Shown piece by piece: positions 10,467-20,849 of a stretch of DNA of 64,000 nt; within the stretch, counting starts at the first letter, position 1, and every line of letters starts with the position of its first letter. Source of the DNA: Oceanospirillaceae bacterium (GTDB lineage: Bacteria > Pseudomonadota > Gammaproteobacteria > Pseudomonadales > Litoribrevibacteraceae); NCBI GenBank assembly GCA_015665455.1, contig JADFAD010000001.1, positions 248,001 through 312,000 on the forward strand, read 5' to 3'. The notes beneath the pieces are model-generated. The model did no database searches, was not told the origin of the DNA, and saw only the letters and a program-made list of their open reading frames with translations. A program made the translations under genes and the position numbers.

Positions 10467-11071
10467 TAGGCAGCAGCTCCTCGACCTTTGTCGGTAATAA
10501 TAAGGTTATCGTTCTTTGCCGCGATGGAATCGGCGGTGGTTGATGGTTGTTCCCAGCTCCATGTCTGGACCGTTGGAGCTACAGGTACCATATCAATGCA
10601 ATCCACAGGGCAGGGCTCAACGCATAAGTCACAGCCAGTACATTCACTTGCGATCACGGTATGCATTTGTTTGGCGGCGCCGAGAATCGCATCGACAGGA
10701 CATGCCTGGATGCATTTCGTGCAACCAATACATTCATCTTCTCGAATGACAGCCACTTTAGTCACGGACTCTTCACCGTGCTCTGCATCCAGAGGTTCAG
10801 GCTCAACCCCTAATAAATCGGCCAGTGCTTGAATGGTGTTTTCGCCACCAGGAGGGCATTTATTAATTTTCTCGCCGTCAGCGATGGCCTCTGCATAAGG
10901 CTTGCAACCAGGGTAACTGCATTGGCCACATTGAGTCTGCGGTAATAAGGAATCGATTTGATCAACAATCGGGTTACCTTCCACTTTAAACCGAATGGAA
11001 GCAAACCCAAGAATGGCCCCGAAAACTAGCGCTAATGCTACCAGCGCTAAGATGGCTGTTAATAGTGTCAT
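10466..11071 (-). CDS. rsxB: electron transport complex subunit RsxB (RnfB), ferredoxin-type
   Basis: RsxB is a membrane-anchored iron-sulfur protein that carries electrons between the ferredoxin side and the membrane subunits. The 201-residue product has an N-terminal hydrophobic anchor (about residues 4-26) and a four-cysteine cluster region beginning CGQCSYPGC. Two ferredoxin motifs follow: [12 protein letters not shown] and [12 protein letters not shown]. It lies 15 bases after rsxA and overlaps the start of rsxC by one base. Confidence 0.97.
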   Translation of the reverse strand: MTLLTAILALVALALVFGAILGFASIRFKVEGNPIVDQIDSLLPQTQCGQCSYPGCKPYAEAIADGEKINKCPPGGENTIQALADLLGVEPEPLDAEHGEESVTKVAVIREDECIGCTKCIQACPVDAILGAAKQMHTVIASECTGCDLCVEPCPVDCIDMVPVAPTVQTWSWEQPSTTADSIAAKNDNLIITDKGRGAAA

Positions 11072-11086
11072 AAAGCCTCCTAACGC

Positions 11087-11668
11087 TTAAAGTGTGACCA
11101 GGCCAGTAAAGCCCATAAATGCAAGTGACATAAGACCCGCAGTGATCATGCCTATGGCTGCACCCTGAAAAGGCATTGGCACATCGGATACTGCAATTCT
11201 TTCTCGCATCGCAGCGAATAAAATAAGAACAAGTGAGAATCCTACGGCTGCACCAAACCCATAAAATACAGATTCTATAAAGTCGTTTTCTTTTTTAATG
11301 TTCAACAGTGCGACACCGAGAACGGCGCAGTTGGTGGTGATTAATGGTAAGAAAACACCGAGAACCTTATAAAGTACGGGGCTGGCTTTTCGAACAAACA
11401 TCTCAGTGAATTGAACAACGACTGCAATTACCAAAATGAAGGAGATGGTTTTTAAGTAAGTAATGTCTAACGGTTCTAGAATGAATTCATAGGTCAGATA
11501 ACTGCAGACAGAGGACAGCGTGAGAACAAAGGTGGTCGCTAAAGACATACCCATTGCCGTTTCCAACTTACTGGAAACACCCATGAAGGGGCATAGCCCT
11601 AAGAACTGTACCAATACAAAGTTATTCACCAGTATGGTACTGACCAAAATCAGTAGGTAATCAACCAT
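11087..11668 (-). CDS. rsxA: electron transport complex subunit RsxA (RnfA)
   Basis: RsxA is the first gene of the operon and encodes a six-helix inner-membrane subunit homologous to RsxE. Its 193 residues match the E. coli length. [18 protein letters not shown] and [17 protein letters not shown] are the family signatures; the membrane cysteines in them correspond to those that ligate an intramembrane iron-sulfur centre between RsxA and RsxE. It is preceded by a 319-base gap that must hold the operon promoter; an inverted repeat 56 bases upstream is listed separately. Confidence 0.97.
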   Translation of the reverse strand: MVDYLLILVSTILVNNFVLVQFLGLCPFMGVSSKLETAMGMSLATTFVLTLSSVCSYLTYEFILEPLDITYLKTISFILVIAVVVQFTEMFVRKASPVLYKVLGVFLPLITTNCAVLGVALLNIKKENDFIESVFYGFGAAVGFSLVLILFAAMRERIAVSDVPMPFQGAAIGMITAGLMSLAFMGFTGLVTL

Positions 11669-11723
11669 CAGTTTGCATCACTTAAATCGTTAACTGTTTA
11701 TATAGGCTCTATTTTTAACGGTG

Positions 11724-11737
11724 CAGATATCGATCTG
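11724..11737. promoter_or_regulatory. inverted repeat upstream of rsxA
   Basis: CAGAT-ATCG-ATCTG forms a short dyad whose near end lies 56 bases from the rsxA start. It could be an operator, but the regulator is unknown and a dyad this short also occurs by chance. Confidence 0.25.
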
Positions 11738-11928
11738 AAAAACGAAATAAAATACGTCAACCGACTTAAAAATACACCATAGCGCTCGGGCGCGCGTATT
11801 ATCGGGTACAGAGGGCTACCAATCAAGTTGAATTAAGGTGGTAATTAAGTGATTTGTCTATAACTTATATTGATTCAGTCGATAAGTAGGGACAGTTTGT
11901 TCGGATCAGTAGATAAGAGGGTGGACTA

Positions 11929-11955
11929 AAAAGCCAGAGCGGGGCTCTGGCTTTT
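11929..11955 (-). terminator. rho-independent terminator after metG
   Basis: An 11-bp stem (AAAAGCCAGAG / CTCTGGCTTTT) with a five-base loop is followed, on the minus strand, by a run of T. It lies 33 bases past the metG stop codon. Confidence 0.88.
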
Positions 11956-11987
11956 GATTTTTACTTTTATTGCTGGGCGCTGATATT

Positions 11988-14048
11988 TTAAAAAATACGC
12001 ATGCCCGGTTCGGCGCCGTCATCCGGAGAGAATAGGTAAATTTCTTTACCGCCAGGGCCTGCCGCCATGACCATACCTTCTGACATACCGAACTTCATTT
12101 TACGTGGCGCAAGGTTAGCCACCAAAATCGTTTTACGGCCAATCAAGTCTTCTGGTGCGTAAGCTGATTTAATGCCTGCAAAGACGTTACGTTTCTCGCC
12201 ACCAAGGTCCAGTGTTAACTGAAGTAGTTTGTTGGCGCCTTTCACGTGTTCTGCATTTTCAATTAAGGCAACGCGCATATCGACTTTGGCGAAATCATCG
12301 AAGGTGATTTCGTCTGCAATCGGTGTCTCTTCTAAATGTTTATTAGAAGGCGATTCTGCATTGTTCGCAGGTTGTTCTGTTAATGCTTTTTCTGCTTCAA
12401 GGTCTGAAATGGTTGCTTCTTTCATTTTTTCGATTTGAGTACCTTCAACACGTTGCATCAATGGTTTGAACTTATTAATCGCATGGCCTGTAAGAATGGT
12501 TTTGCGGCTTTCCCAATTCATGGTTTCAAGATTCATGAACTGTTGAACTTTCTCGGCCATTTCCGGTAATACTGGAGCAAGATAGATTGTTAATTGGCGG
12601 AATAAGTTGATTCCGGTTGAGCAAATATCCAGAACTTCTTGCTCTGTGCCTTCTTGTTTGGCTAACGACCAAGGTGCCTTGGTTTGGATGTATTCGTTTG
12701 CACGATCAGCCAATTCCATAATAACTTTGGTTGCTTTACCAAACTCTCGGGCTTCGTAGTATTCAGCAATTTGATCGCCGGCATCGATGAAGCTTTTCAT
12801 CATTTCAGGCTCTGCAATGTTTTCAGATAGGTTGCCGCCTGCCTTTTTCACGAAACCTGCACAACGGGATGCAATGTTCACATACTTATTAACTAAGTCT
12901 GCGTTTACTCGTTGTGTAAAATCTTCAAAGTTTAGGTCGAAGTCGTCAACTCCGTTGCTTAGCTTGGCAGCAAAGTAGTAACGAAGTGCTTCCGGGTTTA
13001 GGTGATCGATGAAGGTTCGGGCCTTAATGAAGGTGCCGCGAGACTTGGACATTTTCGCGCCATCAACGGTTACGAAACCGTGTGCATTAACAGCCGTTGG
13101 TGTACGGAAACCCGAACACTGCAACATTGCAGGCCAGAATAAAGCGTGGAAGTTGATGATGTCTTTACCGATGAAGTGGTATAGCTCGGTCGTTGAATCT
13201 GGCTTCCAGTATTCGTTGAAATCCAAACCTTCTTTTTCGCAGAGGGTTTTGAAGCTCGCCATGTAACCTATAGGAGCGTCTAGCCAAACATAGAAATATT
13301 TACCCGGTGCGTCTGGAATTTCAAAGCCGAAATAAGGGGCGTCACGACTGATATCCCAGTCTTGAAGGCCTGCATCCAACCATTCTTGAAGCTTGTTTGA
13401 AACTGAATCTTGAAGGTGGCCTGCTTTGGTCCAATCTTTAAGGAAGTCTTGGAAGTCTGTGAGCTTAAAGAAGAAATGCTCGGAGTCTTTCTGGATGGGC
13501 GTTGCCCCAGAGATAACCGATTTTGCATTTTTAAGATCGGCGGGAGAGTAAGTCGCTCCGCATGACTCACAGTTATCTCCGTACTGGTCTTCTGCACCAC
13601 ACTTAGGACAGTCGCCTTTCACGTATCGATCCGCTAAGAACAAGTTTTGTTCTGGGTCAAATGCTTGAGTGATGCTGCGACTGGCTATGTGGCCTTTATC
13701 ACGACACTGTTTATAAATGTATGAAGATAGTTCTCGGTTCTCTTCTGAGTGCGTTGAACCGTAATTATCGAACTTGATTTTAAAGTCTGCAAAATCAGCT
13801 TGATGTTCTTCAGAAATACGAGCAATGAGTTGTTCTGGTGTTATGCCTTCTCGTTCTGCGCGTAACATGATGGCTGTGCCGTGTGCATCGTCCGCACAAA
13901 CGTAGTGGCAAACATGGCCGCGAGACTTTTGGAAGCGAGACCAGATGTCAGTCTGAATGTATTCCAGTAAATGGCCTAGATGGATAGGGCCATTGGCGTA
14001 AGGCAAGGCACTGGTAATAAGAATTTTACGCGGTTGAACGTCAGTCAT
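11988..14048 (-). CDS. metG: methionyl-tRNA synthetase
   Basis: This enzyme charges tRNA-Met with methionine. At 686 residues it is the long form with a C-terminal tRNA-binding domain (E. coli 677). The class I signatures are HLGH at 23-26 and KMSKS at 332-336. A zinc-binding knuckle ([18 protein letters not shown]) lies near residue 145. The C-terminal EMAP-like domain starts near residue 580 ([19 protein letters not shown]). It is divergent from mrp, with a 261-base gap between the starts, and is followed by a clear terminator. Confidence 0.98.
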   Translation of the reverse strand: MTDVQPRKILITSALPYANGPIHLGHLLEYIQTDIWSRFQKSRGHVCHYVCADDAHGTAIMLRAEREGITPEQLIARISEEHQADFADFKIKFDNYGSTHSEENRELSSYIYKQCRDKGHIASRSITQAFDPEQNLFLADRYVKGDCPKCGAEDQYGDNCESCGATYSPADLKNAKSVISGATPIQKDSEHFFFKLTDFQDFLKDWTKAGHLQDSVSNKLQEWLDAGLQDWDISRDAPYFGFEIPDAPGKYFYVWLDAPIGYMASFKTLCEKEGLDFNEYWKPDSTTELYHFIGKDIINFHALFWPAMLQCSGFRTPTAVNAHGFVTVDGAKMSKSRGTFIKARTFIDHLNPEALRYYFAAKLSNGVDDFDLNFEDFTQRVNADLVNKYVNIASRCAGFVKKAGGNLSENIAEPEMMKSFIDAGDQIAEYYEAREFGKATKVIMELADRANEYIQTKAPWSLAKQEGTEQEVLDICSTGINLFRQLTIYLAPVLPEMAEKVQQFMNLETMNWESRKTILTGHAINKFKPLMQRVEGTQIEKMKEATISDLEAEKALTEQPANNAESPSNKHLEETPIADEITFDDFAKVDMRVALIENAEHVKGANKLLQLTLDLGGEKRNVFAGIKSAYAPEDLIGRKTILVANLAPRKMKFGMSEGMVMAAGPGGKEIYLFSPDDGAEPGMRIF

Positions 14049-14309
14049 TGTGTAGCTCAGCTCGTCAGAAATGGGTGAACAAAAGTGAACGTATAGTTTG
14101 GATTAAATCCAGACAAAAATATGAGGCGCAATGGTACTCTTTTTGGCAAGGTTTTTCATCCTGTATAAGCTAGTCTCAGAATATGACGAATTAAGCGAGA
14201 TAAGAACGGGTTTTGTATGTTGTTTTATTAGGCTGAAACTCTAATTTCTGGTTTAATACGCGCCAAAGTTTCACCTCAATTTTATCTTAGAGGCTCGTGG
14301 AGTATATCT

Positions 14310-15398
14310 ATGGTTGATCAAGCTCAAGTCGAAGAAGTTATTGCTCGTATTGCTGACCCGTATTTGGAACAAGATTATGTTTCGAGTGGTTCAGTACAGA
14401 GTATTGATATAGATGATGCATCGATTTCGGTTAAATTGACGTTTCCTTATGCTTCTGGGTATTTCGGCAGTGGCGTACAGCAGATGCTTCAAGGGCTGTT
14501 GTCTTCTGAATTTGATGAGCATAGCGTTACTGTTGAAGTGGATTGGATGGTTCGAGCGCAAAAGACGGCGAACAATCTACCGGGCTTAAAAGGTGTCAAA
14601 AACATTATTGCTGTGGCTTCGGGTAAGGGCGGCGTAGGTAAATCTACGACTTCCGCGAACTTGGCGTTGGCCATGGCGCATGAAGGCGCCCGTGTTGGTT
14701 TACTTGATGCCGATATTTATGGACCCAGCCAAGGCTTGATGCTTGGGGTTGCGGACGGTACCAGACCAGAGACAAAAGACGAGAAGTTCTTTGTTCCTAT
14801 TGAGGCGCACGGTTTGCAAGTCATGTCGATGGCGTTTCTTGTGACTGAAAATACCCCGATGGTATGGCGTGGCCCAATGGTAAGTGGTGCATTACAGCAG
14901 CTTCTGACTCAAACACTTTGGGATGATTTGGATTATTTAATTATTGATCTACCGCCTGGGACGGGAGATATTCAATTGACGCTTTCTCAAAAAGTACCGG
15001 TTACCGCGTCAATCATTGTTACGACACCGCAAGACCTTGCGTTGTTGGATGCTAAGAAAGGCATCGAGATGTTTAAGAAGGTGAACGTGCCTGTGTTGGG
15101 TGTTGTTGAAAATATGAGTACTCATATTTGCACTAACTGTGGTCATGAAGAACCGATTTTTGGTGAAGGTGGTGGTGATGCAATTGCTGCTGAATACGGC
15201 ACCTCTCTACTGGGTGAATTGCCGTTATCCATTAGCATTCGTGAGAAAGCAGATTCCGGTTGTCCATCGGTGGTTGATGATCCTGAGAGCCCTATTGCGT
15301 TGATGTACATGGAAATGGCACGCCGAGCCATGGCTCGTTTATCAATACAGAATAAAAATGAAGGTGCGATTCCTGTCATTCAAATGAGTGACGACTAG
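14310..15398 (+). CDS. apbC: iron-sulfur cluster carrier protein Mrp/ApbC
   Basis: Mrp/ApbC is a MinD/ParA-like P-loop ATPase that binds and transfers [4Fe-4S] clusters to apoproteins. The 362-residue product has an N-terminal MIP18-like domain (about residues 1-85), the deviant Walker A motif GKGGVGKST beginning at residue 105, a DxDxxGPSQ segment, and the CxxC cluster-binding pair C274/C277. The metG-mrp-dcd arrangement is common in gammaproteobacteria. Confidence 0.95.
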   Translation: MVDQAQVEEVIARIADPYLEQDYVSSGSVQSIDIDDASISVKLTFPYASGYFGSGVQQMLQGLLSSEFDEHSVTVEVDWMVRAQKTANNLPGLKGVKNIIAVASGKGGVGKSTTSANLALAMAHEGARVGLLDADIYGPSQGLMLGVADGTRPETKDEKFFVPIEAHGLQVMSMAFLVTENTPMVWRGPMVSGALQQLLTQTLWDDLDYLIIDLPPGTGDIQLTLSQKVPVTASIIVTTPQDLALLDAKKGIEMFKKVNVPVLGVVENMSTHICTNCGHEEPIFGEGGGDAIAAEYGTSLLGELPLSISIREKADSGCPSVVDDPESPIALMYMEMARRAMARLSIQNKNEGAIPVIQMSDD

Positions 15399-15535
15399 CA
15401 AACACTTTAAATTGCGTTCGATATAGCTCAAGCTGAATCAAGAAAGAACACAGGTTGAACCAGGAAAAAGAACGCAGGTATCATATTTTAAAATATTTAT
15501 TGGGTGGCAATGCTGCCTTGATGGAGAGATAAGTT

Positions 15536-16105
15536 ATGGCGATTAAATCGGATAAGTGGATACGTCAAATGTCGCAAGAACACGGCATGATCGAGCCTTA
15601 TCAAGAGGGTCAAGTCCGTTATGGTGAGAACAACGATCGCCTGATTTCTTATGGAACGTCCAGTTATGGGTATGACGTCCGTTGTTCAAATGAGTTTAAG
15701 GTGTTTACGAACATAAATTCAGCAACGGTTGATCCTAAAAACTTTGATGAAGACAGTTTTGTGGACGTGGTTAGTGATGTGTGTGTGATCCCTCCAAACT
15801 CGTTCGCGTTAGCTCGTACGGTAGAGTATTTCCGCATTCCGCGTGATGTACTTACCATTTGTCTAGGAAAGTCTACCTATGCGCGTTGTGGAATCATTGT
15901 AAACGTGACACCGTTGGAGCCTGAATGGGAAGGTCATGTTACGCTGGAATTTTCAAATACAACGACATTACCTGCAAAAATTTATGCAAACGAAGGCGTG
16001 GCTCAAATGCTGTTCCTTCAGTCTGATGAAGTGTGTGAGACCTCGTATAGGGATCGCGGCGGGAAATACCAAGGGCAAACTGGCGTTACATTACCTAAAA
16101 CGTAA
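15536..16105 (+). CDS. dcd: dCTP deaminase
   Basis: Dcd deaminates dCTP to dUTP, the main source of dUMP for thymidylate in many Gram-negative bacteria. The product has 189 residues (E. coli 193). The catalytic glutamate is in HVTLEFSN, and the GKSTYARCG segment holds the serine and arginine of the active site. The C-terminal [14 protein letters not shown] is the flexible nucleotide-closing tail. A ribosome-binding site (GGAGAG) precedes the ATG. It follows mrp by 137 bases, including an AT-rich palindrome near 15485-15498. Confidence 0.97.
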   Translation: MAIKSDKWIRQMSQEHGMIEPYQEGQVRYGENNDRLISYGTSSYGYDVRCSNEFKVFTNINSATVDPKNFDEDSFVDVVSDVCVIPPNSFALARTVEYFRIPRDVLTICLGKSTYARCGIIVNVTPLEPEWEGHVTLEFSNTTTLPAKIYANEGVAQMLFLQSDEVCETSYRDRGGKYQGQTGVTLPKT

Positions 16106-16161
16106 TTTAATGCGGTGAATCGTGTGCAATTGGCCACTTATTGTTTGGATGGTGAGAATTA

Positions 16162-16812
16162 ATGATTAAGGATGCGGTTTTGGGTGTGGATGTACCAAGA
16201 GTAGAGCTTCGCAAGAAGCCGGCTCAGGCTCGCTCAATTGAGAAGTACAATCGAATCCTTGATAAGGTGGCTGAGCTTGTCGAGTCTGGAGGCACGGATT
16301 GTATAACGACGAACTTGATTGCAGAGAAGGTCGGTGTGCCTATTGGTACGCTTTACCAATTCTTTCCAAACAAGGAGTCCATTCTTTATGCGCTTTTCGA
16401 GCGCCAGCTTGAGCAGTTAGATCGCATGTTTGAGCCATTCTTCTCTGAGCAGTTTGATCGTTATTCAGTTAAAGAGTTAATGGATCAATCCATTCTATCC
16501 ATGAGCAGTGCGTATGAAACCATTCCTGGAATGGTTAATATCATGAACAGTATGCATGTGCACCCAGACTTTCGTGAATTAGGTGCAATTAATAACGCTA
16601 AGTTAGCCAAGTGGCTTTCGACGGTGTTGGAGCGTCGTTACCAAGGCGCTGACGCGACTCAGGTTCGTAGTGTTTCAGATGCCGTCATTGAGTTGGGGGA
16701 TGCTATTTTCCGAAAGCTTCTATTAAATGGCCCGAAAGGTGAACTGAAAGAGAATATGTTGATGGGCTTTCGGTTAGCAGTTGTTGCATTAGTCGAAGCT
16801 AAGCTGACTTGA
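16162..16812 (+). CDS. TetR/AcrR-family transcriptional regulator
   Basis: The 216-residue protein has an N-terminal TetR helix-turn-helix at about residues 20-70: QARSIEKYNRILDKVAEL, then TTNLIAEKVGVPIGTLYQFF and NKESILYALFE. The remaining ~140 residues are a helical ligand-binding domain with no recognisable ligand signature. It follows dcd by 56 bases and may be read through from it. The target is unknown; neighbouring genes give no strong hint. Confidence 0.88.
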   Translation: MIKDAVLGVDVPRVELRKKPAQARSIEKYNRILDKVAELVESGGTDCITTNLIAEKVGVPIGTLYQFFPNKESILYALFERQLEQLDRMFEPFFSEQFDRYSVKELMDQSILSMSSAYETIPGMVNIMNSMHVHPDFRELGAINNAKLAKWLSTVLERRYQGADATQVRSVSDAVIELGDAIFRKLLLNGPKGELKENMLMGFRLAVVALVEAKLT

Positions 16813-16822
16813 TTCTTTATTT

Positions 16823-16847
16823 CCAGCCTTCTATCTCGGAAGGCTGG
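16823..16847. terminator. hairpin between the convergent TetR gene and purN
   Basis: A perfect 9-bp stem (CCAGCCTTC / GAAGGCTGG) with a 7-base loop lies between two convergent genes. The flanks lack a strong T run on either strand, so it may be a weak bidirectional terminator. Confidence 0.55.
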
Positions 16848-16893
16848 TTCTGTGCTACACCTATACGTTGATTTTCAGCAGGCGATTTTGAAT

Positions 16894-17541
16894 TTATTTC
16901 TCAAAGTTTCGGTACTGAAGGCCTTGTTCAGGTAAGGCTTTGCCATCCAATAGGCAGTCATTGTTTTCCATGATGAGCCGTCCTTCTGAAAATAATTTTA
17001 CGGTCTCAGGGAAAATGATGTGTTCTTGTGTGAGAACTCTGGTGGCCAACATTTCGGGGGTGTCATTTGCCAGAATAGGAACCACGGCTTGAAGTGCAGT
17101 TGGGCCGCCGTCCAGTTCTTCGGTAACAAAATGCACTGAGCATCCGTGTTCTTTATCGCCTGCCTCAATAGCTCGTTTATGCGTATGAAGGCCTTGGTAT
17201 TTAGGAAGCAGTGATGGATGAATATTAATCATTCTACCTAAATAGTGTCGAGTGAATTCAGGCGTAAGAATACGCATGAAACCAGCAAGGATAATCAACT
17301 GTGGTTCATACTGATCAATGACTTTAATTAAAGCTTGGTCAAAGGACTCTCGAGAGTCGAAGGTTTTATGATCCAATACGTCAGTATTAATATCGGCTTG
17401 TGAGGCTCGTTCTAGCCCGAAGGCATCTGCTTTATTACTTATTACAGATTGGATGTTAATTTTTAGAGAACCGTCCAGCTGGCCATCAATAAGTGCTTGT
17501 AGATTGGTGCCGCCACCAGAGATTAGTACAACTACGTTCAT
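16894..17541 (-). CDS. purN: phosphoribosylglycinamide formyltransferase
   Basis: PurN transfers a formyl group from 10-formyl-tetrahydrofolate to GAR in the third step of purine synthesis. The 215-residue product starts with the GGGTNLQAL phosphate-binding loop. It contains the catalytic asparagine and histidine in INIHPSLLPKYQG and the aspartate in ELDGGP. It lies downstream of purM on the same strand, 101 bases away, with a strong hairpin in the gap. Confidence 0.96.
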   Translation of the reverse strand: MNVVVLISGGGTNLQALIDGQLDGSLKINIQSVISNKADAFGLERASQADINTDVLDHKTFDSRESFDQALIKVIDQYEPQLIILAGFMRILTPEFTRHYLGRMINIHPSLLPKYQGLHTHKRAIEAGDKEHGCSVHFVTEELDGGPTALQAVVPILANDTPEMLATRVLTQEHIIFPETVKLFSEGRLIMENNDCLLDGKALPEQGLQYRNFEK

Positions 17542-17589
17542 ATTGGTTTACATCAGAATTGAGTGAAGCGGGATTTTAACGTGTTAAAT

Positions 17590-17627
17590 CAACAAAGCTA
17601 GAGTCATTAATGGCTCTGGCTTTGTTG
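17590..17627 (-). terminator. hairpin in the purM-purN gap
   Basis: A 14-bp stem (17590-17603 with 17614-17627, one G-U pair) with a 10-base loop lies 15 bases past the purM stop and 48 bases before the purN start. It is not followed by a clean T run on the minus strand (ATTTAACA follows), so it could be a partial terminator, a processing site or a stabilising element that sets the purM to purN ratio. Confidence 0.6.
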
Positions 17628-17642
17628 GAAGAGCAAAACGAA

Positions 17643-18686
17643 TTATAGGTTGTTTACTTCAACCTGTTCTTCGTCACTGTTAGCGTCTTCAATCTGGCCG
17701 ATAATAACTGGGCTTTCGCCTTCGGCTTTTAATACTTCCAGTGTCTTCTGTGCTTGATCTGCAGGAACTACAACCACCATGCCGATACCACAGTTTAATG
17801 TGCGAAGCATTTCACGGTCTTCAACGTTGCCTTGTTCTTGTAGCCAATCGAAAACAGCAGGGCGGTTCCAGCTTTTAGCGTCGATGACGGCTTTAGCATT
17901 TTCAGGCATTACGCGAGGAAGGTTCTCGTATAAACCACCACCCGTGATGTGGCACATTGAATTTACGTCTACTTCTTTTAGAAGTTTCAATAGAGGCTTA
18001 ACGTAAATGCGCGTAGGCTCAAGAAGTACTTCGCCAAGTGGGCGACCATTGAAGTCTTGGTTGATATCAATGTTCTTTACTTCAATGATTTTACGAATCA
18101 AAGAATAACCGTTTGAGTGTGGACCAGAAGAAGGAAGGCCGATTAATGTATCCCCAACAGATACTTTAGAGCCATCAATGATTTCTGATTTTTCAACAAC
18201 ACCAACACAGAAGCCTGCTAGATCGTAGTCGCCGCCTTCGTACATGCCTGGCATTTCAGCGGTTTCACCACCAACCAGAGCACAGCCTGATTGCTCACAA
18301 CCTGTACCAATGCCATCAACAACGGAAGCTGCTACATCGACATCAAGCTTGCCTGTTGCGTAGTAATCTAGGAAGAACAAAGGTTCTGCACCAGCAACAA
18401 TGAGATCGTTTACACACATCGCTACCAGATCAATACCGATGGTGTTATGTAGGTTTAGGTCCATGGCTAAACGCAGTTTTGTACCAACGCCGTCGGTCCC
18501 TGATACAAGTACTGGTTCGTCATATCCTTTCGGGATTTCAAAAAGGGCACCGAAACCACCTAGGCCTGCCATTACGCCAGGACGACGAGTGCGTTTTGCA
18601 ACGCCTTTGATTCGTTCTACTAGTGCATTACCAGCATCGATATCAACGCCCGCGTCTTTGTAGCTAATGGATGTCTGATCTGTCAT
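17643..18686 (-). CDS. purM: phosphoribosylformylglycinamidine cyclo-ligase (AIR synthetase)
   Basis: PurM catalyses the fifth step of purine synthesis, closing FGAM to AIR with ATP. I place the start at the ATG 18684-18686, which has a GAGAA ribosome-binding site and gives 347 residues, the family length. An in-frame extension to 19079 would overlap the opposite-strand DUF2066 gene and is not conserved-looking. Conserved segments include [13 protein letters not shown] at the N-terminus, [12 protein letters not shown], and [17 protein letters not shown]. It is divergent from the DUF2066 gene, as in many gammaproteobacteria. Confidence 0.96.
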   Translation of the reverse strand: MTDQTSISYKDAGVDIDAGNALVERIKGVAKRTRRPGVMAGLGGFGALFEIPKGYDEPVLVSGTDGVGTKLRLAMDLNLHNTIGIDLVAMCVNDLIVAGAEPLFFLDYYATGKLDVDVAASVVDGIGTGCEQSGCALVGGETAEMPGMYEGGDYDLAGFCVGVVEKSEIIDGSKVSVGDTLIGLPSSGPHSNGYSLIRKIIEVKNIDINQDFNGRPLGEVLLEPTRIYVKPLLKLLKEVDVNSMCHITGGGLYENLPRVMPENAKAVIDAKSWNRPAVFDWLQEQGNVEDREMLRTLNCGIGMVVVVPADQAQKTLEVLKAEGESPVIIGQIEDANSDEEQVEVNNL

Positions 18687-18860
18687 TTGTTCTCGCCCAA
18701 TCAATAAATTTGTAATAAAAAGTGTTCTTTTCGTACTAAGTCTTGGAGACATGGGACTACACGTTGGGAATGTATTACAATTGCCCCGCCTATACGAATG
18801 GTTCGCTATTTTACCAGCACCAAGTATGACGACCAAGATTAATTTCGATTCACCACGGAC

Positions 18861-20252
18861 GTGAAACGTATGTTTCAGATTTATAAGAAGTTTTTTGTTG
18901 TTTTTAGTGTTTTGTTTATGTCGGTTTCGACCTGTTTTGCTCAAGAATTTGGTTCTAAGAGCATCGCTCGTAAGGTTACGAGTCAGAATCAGGCCGTTTT
19001 TCAACAAGCGGTTCAAGACGCTTTTCGCCAATATTTGGTGTATATGTCGGGTCATGGAAAGACACCAGACCTGCCTCAAGTGAAAGAATTGTTGGTTAAG
19101 CCAGAAAAGTACTTATTGGAGTTTCGCTATGAGCCTTTAGCGGAAGACGAGATAGAAATTGTTTCTGAATACGAACAATCAAAACAAGCAAAGTGGTTGT
19201 TGAAGTTGAGCTTTGATTATAAAGCGGTTGAATCGGCTTTATTTAACGTGGGGGCTCCAATTTGGCAATCGCCAAGACCGGATTTACTGGTTTGGTTAGC
19301 GTATGAATCAGAAGATGGGTTGCGCCAAGTGGTTTCTTCCAATGAAGAGAATGAACTTAAGTCTTCATTGCGATCGGTTGCTGCGGCGCGAGGGTTGATC
19401 CTTAAATTACCTATTTATGACATGGAGGATAGGTCTGTGCTGTCTGAGTCCGCACTTTGGGGGCTGTTTGAAGAGGACATAAAGGCTGCTTCGAAAAGCT
19501 ATAATGAATCGAACAGCGTTGCTATGCGCGTTTTCCCTTTGTCGGCAGATGAATGGCAGTATGAATCTCGATTAATCATGCATGATAACGTCATGGCATT
19601 GAATGGAACGGCTCTATCAAAAGAACTCGCAACCAAAAAGGCATTGCTTCAAGCCATGAATATTATGGCAGATCAGTACGCGTTGCAGGTGGATCCAAAT
19701 GAACGGCAGAATGTGGTTATCGATATTTCTGATATTCAGAAATACAATCAACTTCATGCATTGATGTCCGATTTATCTCGGATCTTAATGATTAAGAATG
19801 TCGTTCCAGTGTCATTGAAGGGCAATGATATTCGTCTTAACTTGACGATTGTTGGGTCGAGGGATTTACTGAAATTAACGCTTTTGAACTTAAAAATGCT
19901 AGAGCAGAAGATACATATAGATAACGAAGCTATTGAAACGCAAGGGGCTTACGAGACCACGCTTGATGGATCAAATGAAGTTGTTGATCCGAAGAGTAGT
20001 GATCCAAAGGGCAGTGATCATGTTTTTCAAAATGGGATCGATCAACCCAAAGCGATTGATCTCGATGTGAATGACCCGCCTTCTTCTGATTTAAGTGGAA
20101 CGACTGAAACCAACGTAGCCTTGACGGACGTCACGACTGAATTGAGCGCTGAGGATGTTTTGTTTTATCGGTATCTTTCAGAAGACCCACAATCAAAAGC
20201 TGAGTCTCAAGTTGAAGAACAAATTGATGAAATCTTGTTTGAATTAAACTAA
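18861..20252 (+). CDS. DUF2066 domain-containing exported protein
   Basis: The function of DUF2066 proteins is unknown. The product has a hydrophobic N-terminal signal sequence ending near residue 27 (SVSTCFAQE), then an extended domain to about residue 350 and an acidic, low-complexity tail (repeated KSSDPKGSD-like units, Asp/Ser/Thr rich). The GTG at 18861 or the ATG at 18870 may be the start. It is divergent from purM and sits directly upstream of the CDP-alcohol transferase, perM and hda. This order recurs in gammaproteobacteria, suggesting an envelope role, but that is only contextual. Confidence 0.85.
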   Translation: MKRMFQIYKKFFVVFSVLFMSVSTCFAQEFGSKSIARKVTSQNQAVFQQAVQDAFRQYLVYMSGHGKTPDLPQVKELLVKPEKYLLEFRYEPLAEDEIEIVSEYEQSKQAKWLLKLSFDYKAVESALFNVGAPIWQSPRPDLLVWLAYESEDGLRQVVSSNEENELKSSLRSVAAARGLILKLPIYDMEDRSVLSESALWGLFEEDIKAASKSYNESNSVAMRVFPLSADEWQYESRLIMHDNVMALNGTALSKELATKKALLQAMNIMADQYALQVDPNERQNVVIDISDIQKYNQLHALMSDLSRILMIKNVVPVSLKGNDIRLNLTIVGSRDLLKLTLLNLKMLEQKIHIDNEAIETQGAYETTLDGSNEVVDPKSSDPKGSDHVFQNGIDQPKAIDLDVNDPPSSDLSGTTETNVALTDVTTELSAEDVLFYRYLSEDPQSKAESQVEEQIDEILFELN

Positions 20253-20270
20253 TAGGATCAGAATCACTTT

Positions 20271-20822
20271 ATGGGTAAAAGTAAGTTAAGTTGGATACCA
20301 AATGCGCTTACTCTAATTCGGTGCTTATTGGTTGTACCCGTTGCGCTATTTGTTTATCAGCAGCAATTTATGTCTGCTTTGATTACATTTGGTATTGCAG
20401 GGTTTACCGATGGATTAGATGGCTTTATAGCCCGACGATATGGCTGGCAGAGTTACATTGGCGCAATCCTGGACCCTTTAGCTGATAAGTTATTGATGAT
20501 GGTAGGGTTTGTTTCCTTATCCGTCATTGGTATCGTGCCGCTTTGGCTTATGGTGACGGTGGTGGCGCGAGACCTGATCATTGTTGGTGGTGCTACTTTG
20601 TTTCGTTGGTTGCATGGCCCTTATATGATGTCTCCCAGTTTTTCTGGGAAGCTAAGTACGTTTTTACAAATATTATTGGTGTTATGGGTACTGGTTGAGC
20701 ATGCGTTCGGCCTGACAGGTACAGTGGTTACCAGCGTAATGATATGGATTACATTAATAGTGACCATTGTTAGTGGTCTAGAATATGTTGTAGTTTGGTA
20801 TAGAAAGTCATCCGAATTTTGA
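20271..20822 (+). CDS. CDP-alcohol phosphatidyltransferase family protein (PgsA-like)
   Basis: Enzymes of this family transfer a phosphatidyl group from CDP-diacylglycerol to an alcohol in the inner membrane. The 183-residue protein has the full catalytic signature, with aspartates D47, D50, D68 and D72 in TDGLDGFIAR and GAILDPLAD, and about five hydrophobic helices. The size fits PgsA, but the conserved location between DUF2066 and perM is that of a second CDP-alcohol transferase in pseudomonads. The acceptor alcohol cannot be told from the sequence. Confidence 0.9.
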   Translation: MGKSKLSWIPNALTLIRCLLVVPVALFVYQQQFMSALITFGIAGFTDGLDGFIARRYGWQSYIGAILDPLADKLLMMVGFVSLSVIGIVPLWLMVTVVARDLIIVGGATLFRWLHGPYMMSPSFSGKLSTFLQILLVLWVLVEHAFGLTGTVVTSVMIWITLIVTIVSGLEYVVVWYRKSSEF

Positions 20823-20849
20823 TTTCGTCATTATAACAAGGAAGTGTTT

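Larger units (their letters stand above)
11669..11987. other. intergenic gap with rsx promoter region and metG terminator
   Basis: This 319-base gap separates the rsxA start from the metG stop, both genes being on the minus strand. It contains the metG terminator (11929-11955), an imperfect inverted repeat CAGAT-N4-ATCTG at 11724-11737, and AT-rich sequence that should contain the rsx promoter. I could not place convincing -35 and -10 boxes. No open reading frame is supported. Confidence 0.5.

Noticed and set aside
10488-10832. Plus-strand open frame of 114 codons
   Set aside because: It is antisense to rsxB, which is certain from its ferredoxin motifs; the frame shows no domain and reflects codon bias of rsxB.
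18687-19079. In-frame 131-codon N-terminal extension of purM
   Set aside because: It overlaps the divergent DUF2066 gene, has no purM-like sequence, and the ATG at 18686 gives the exact family length with a ribosome-binding site.
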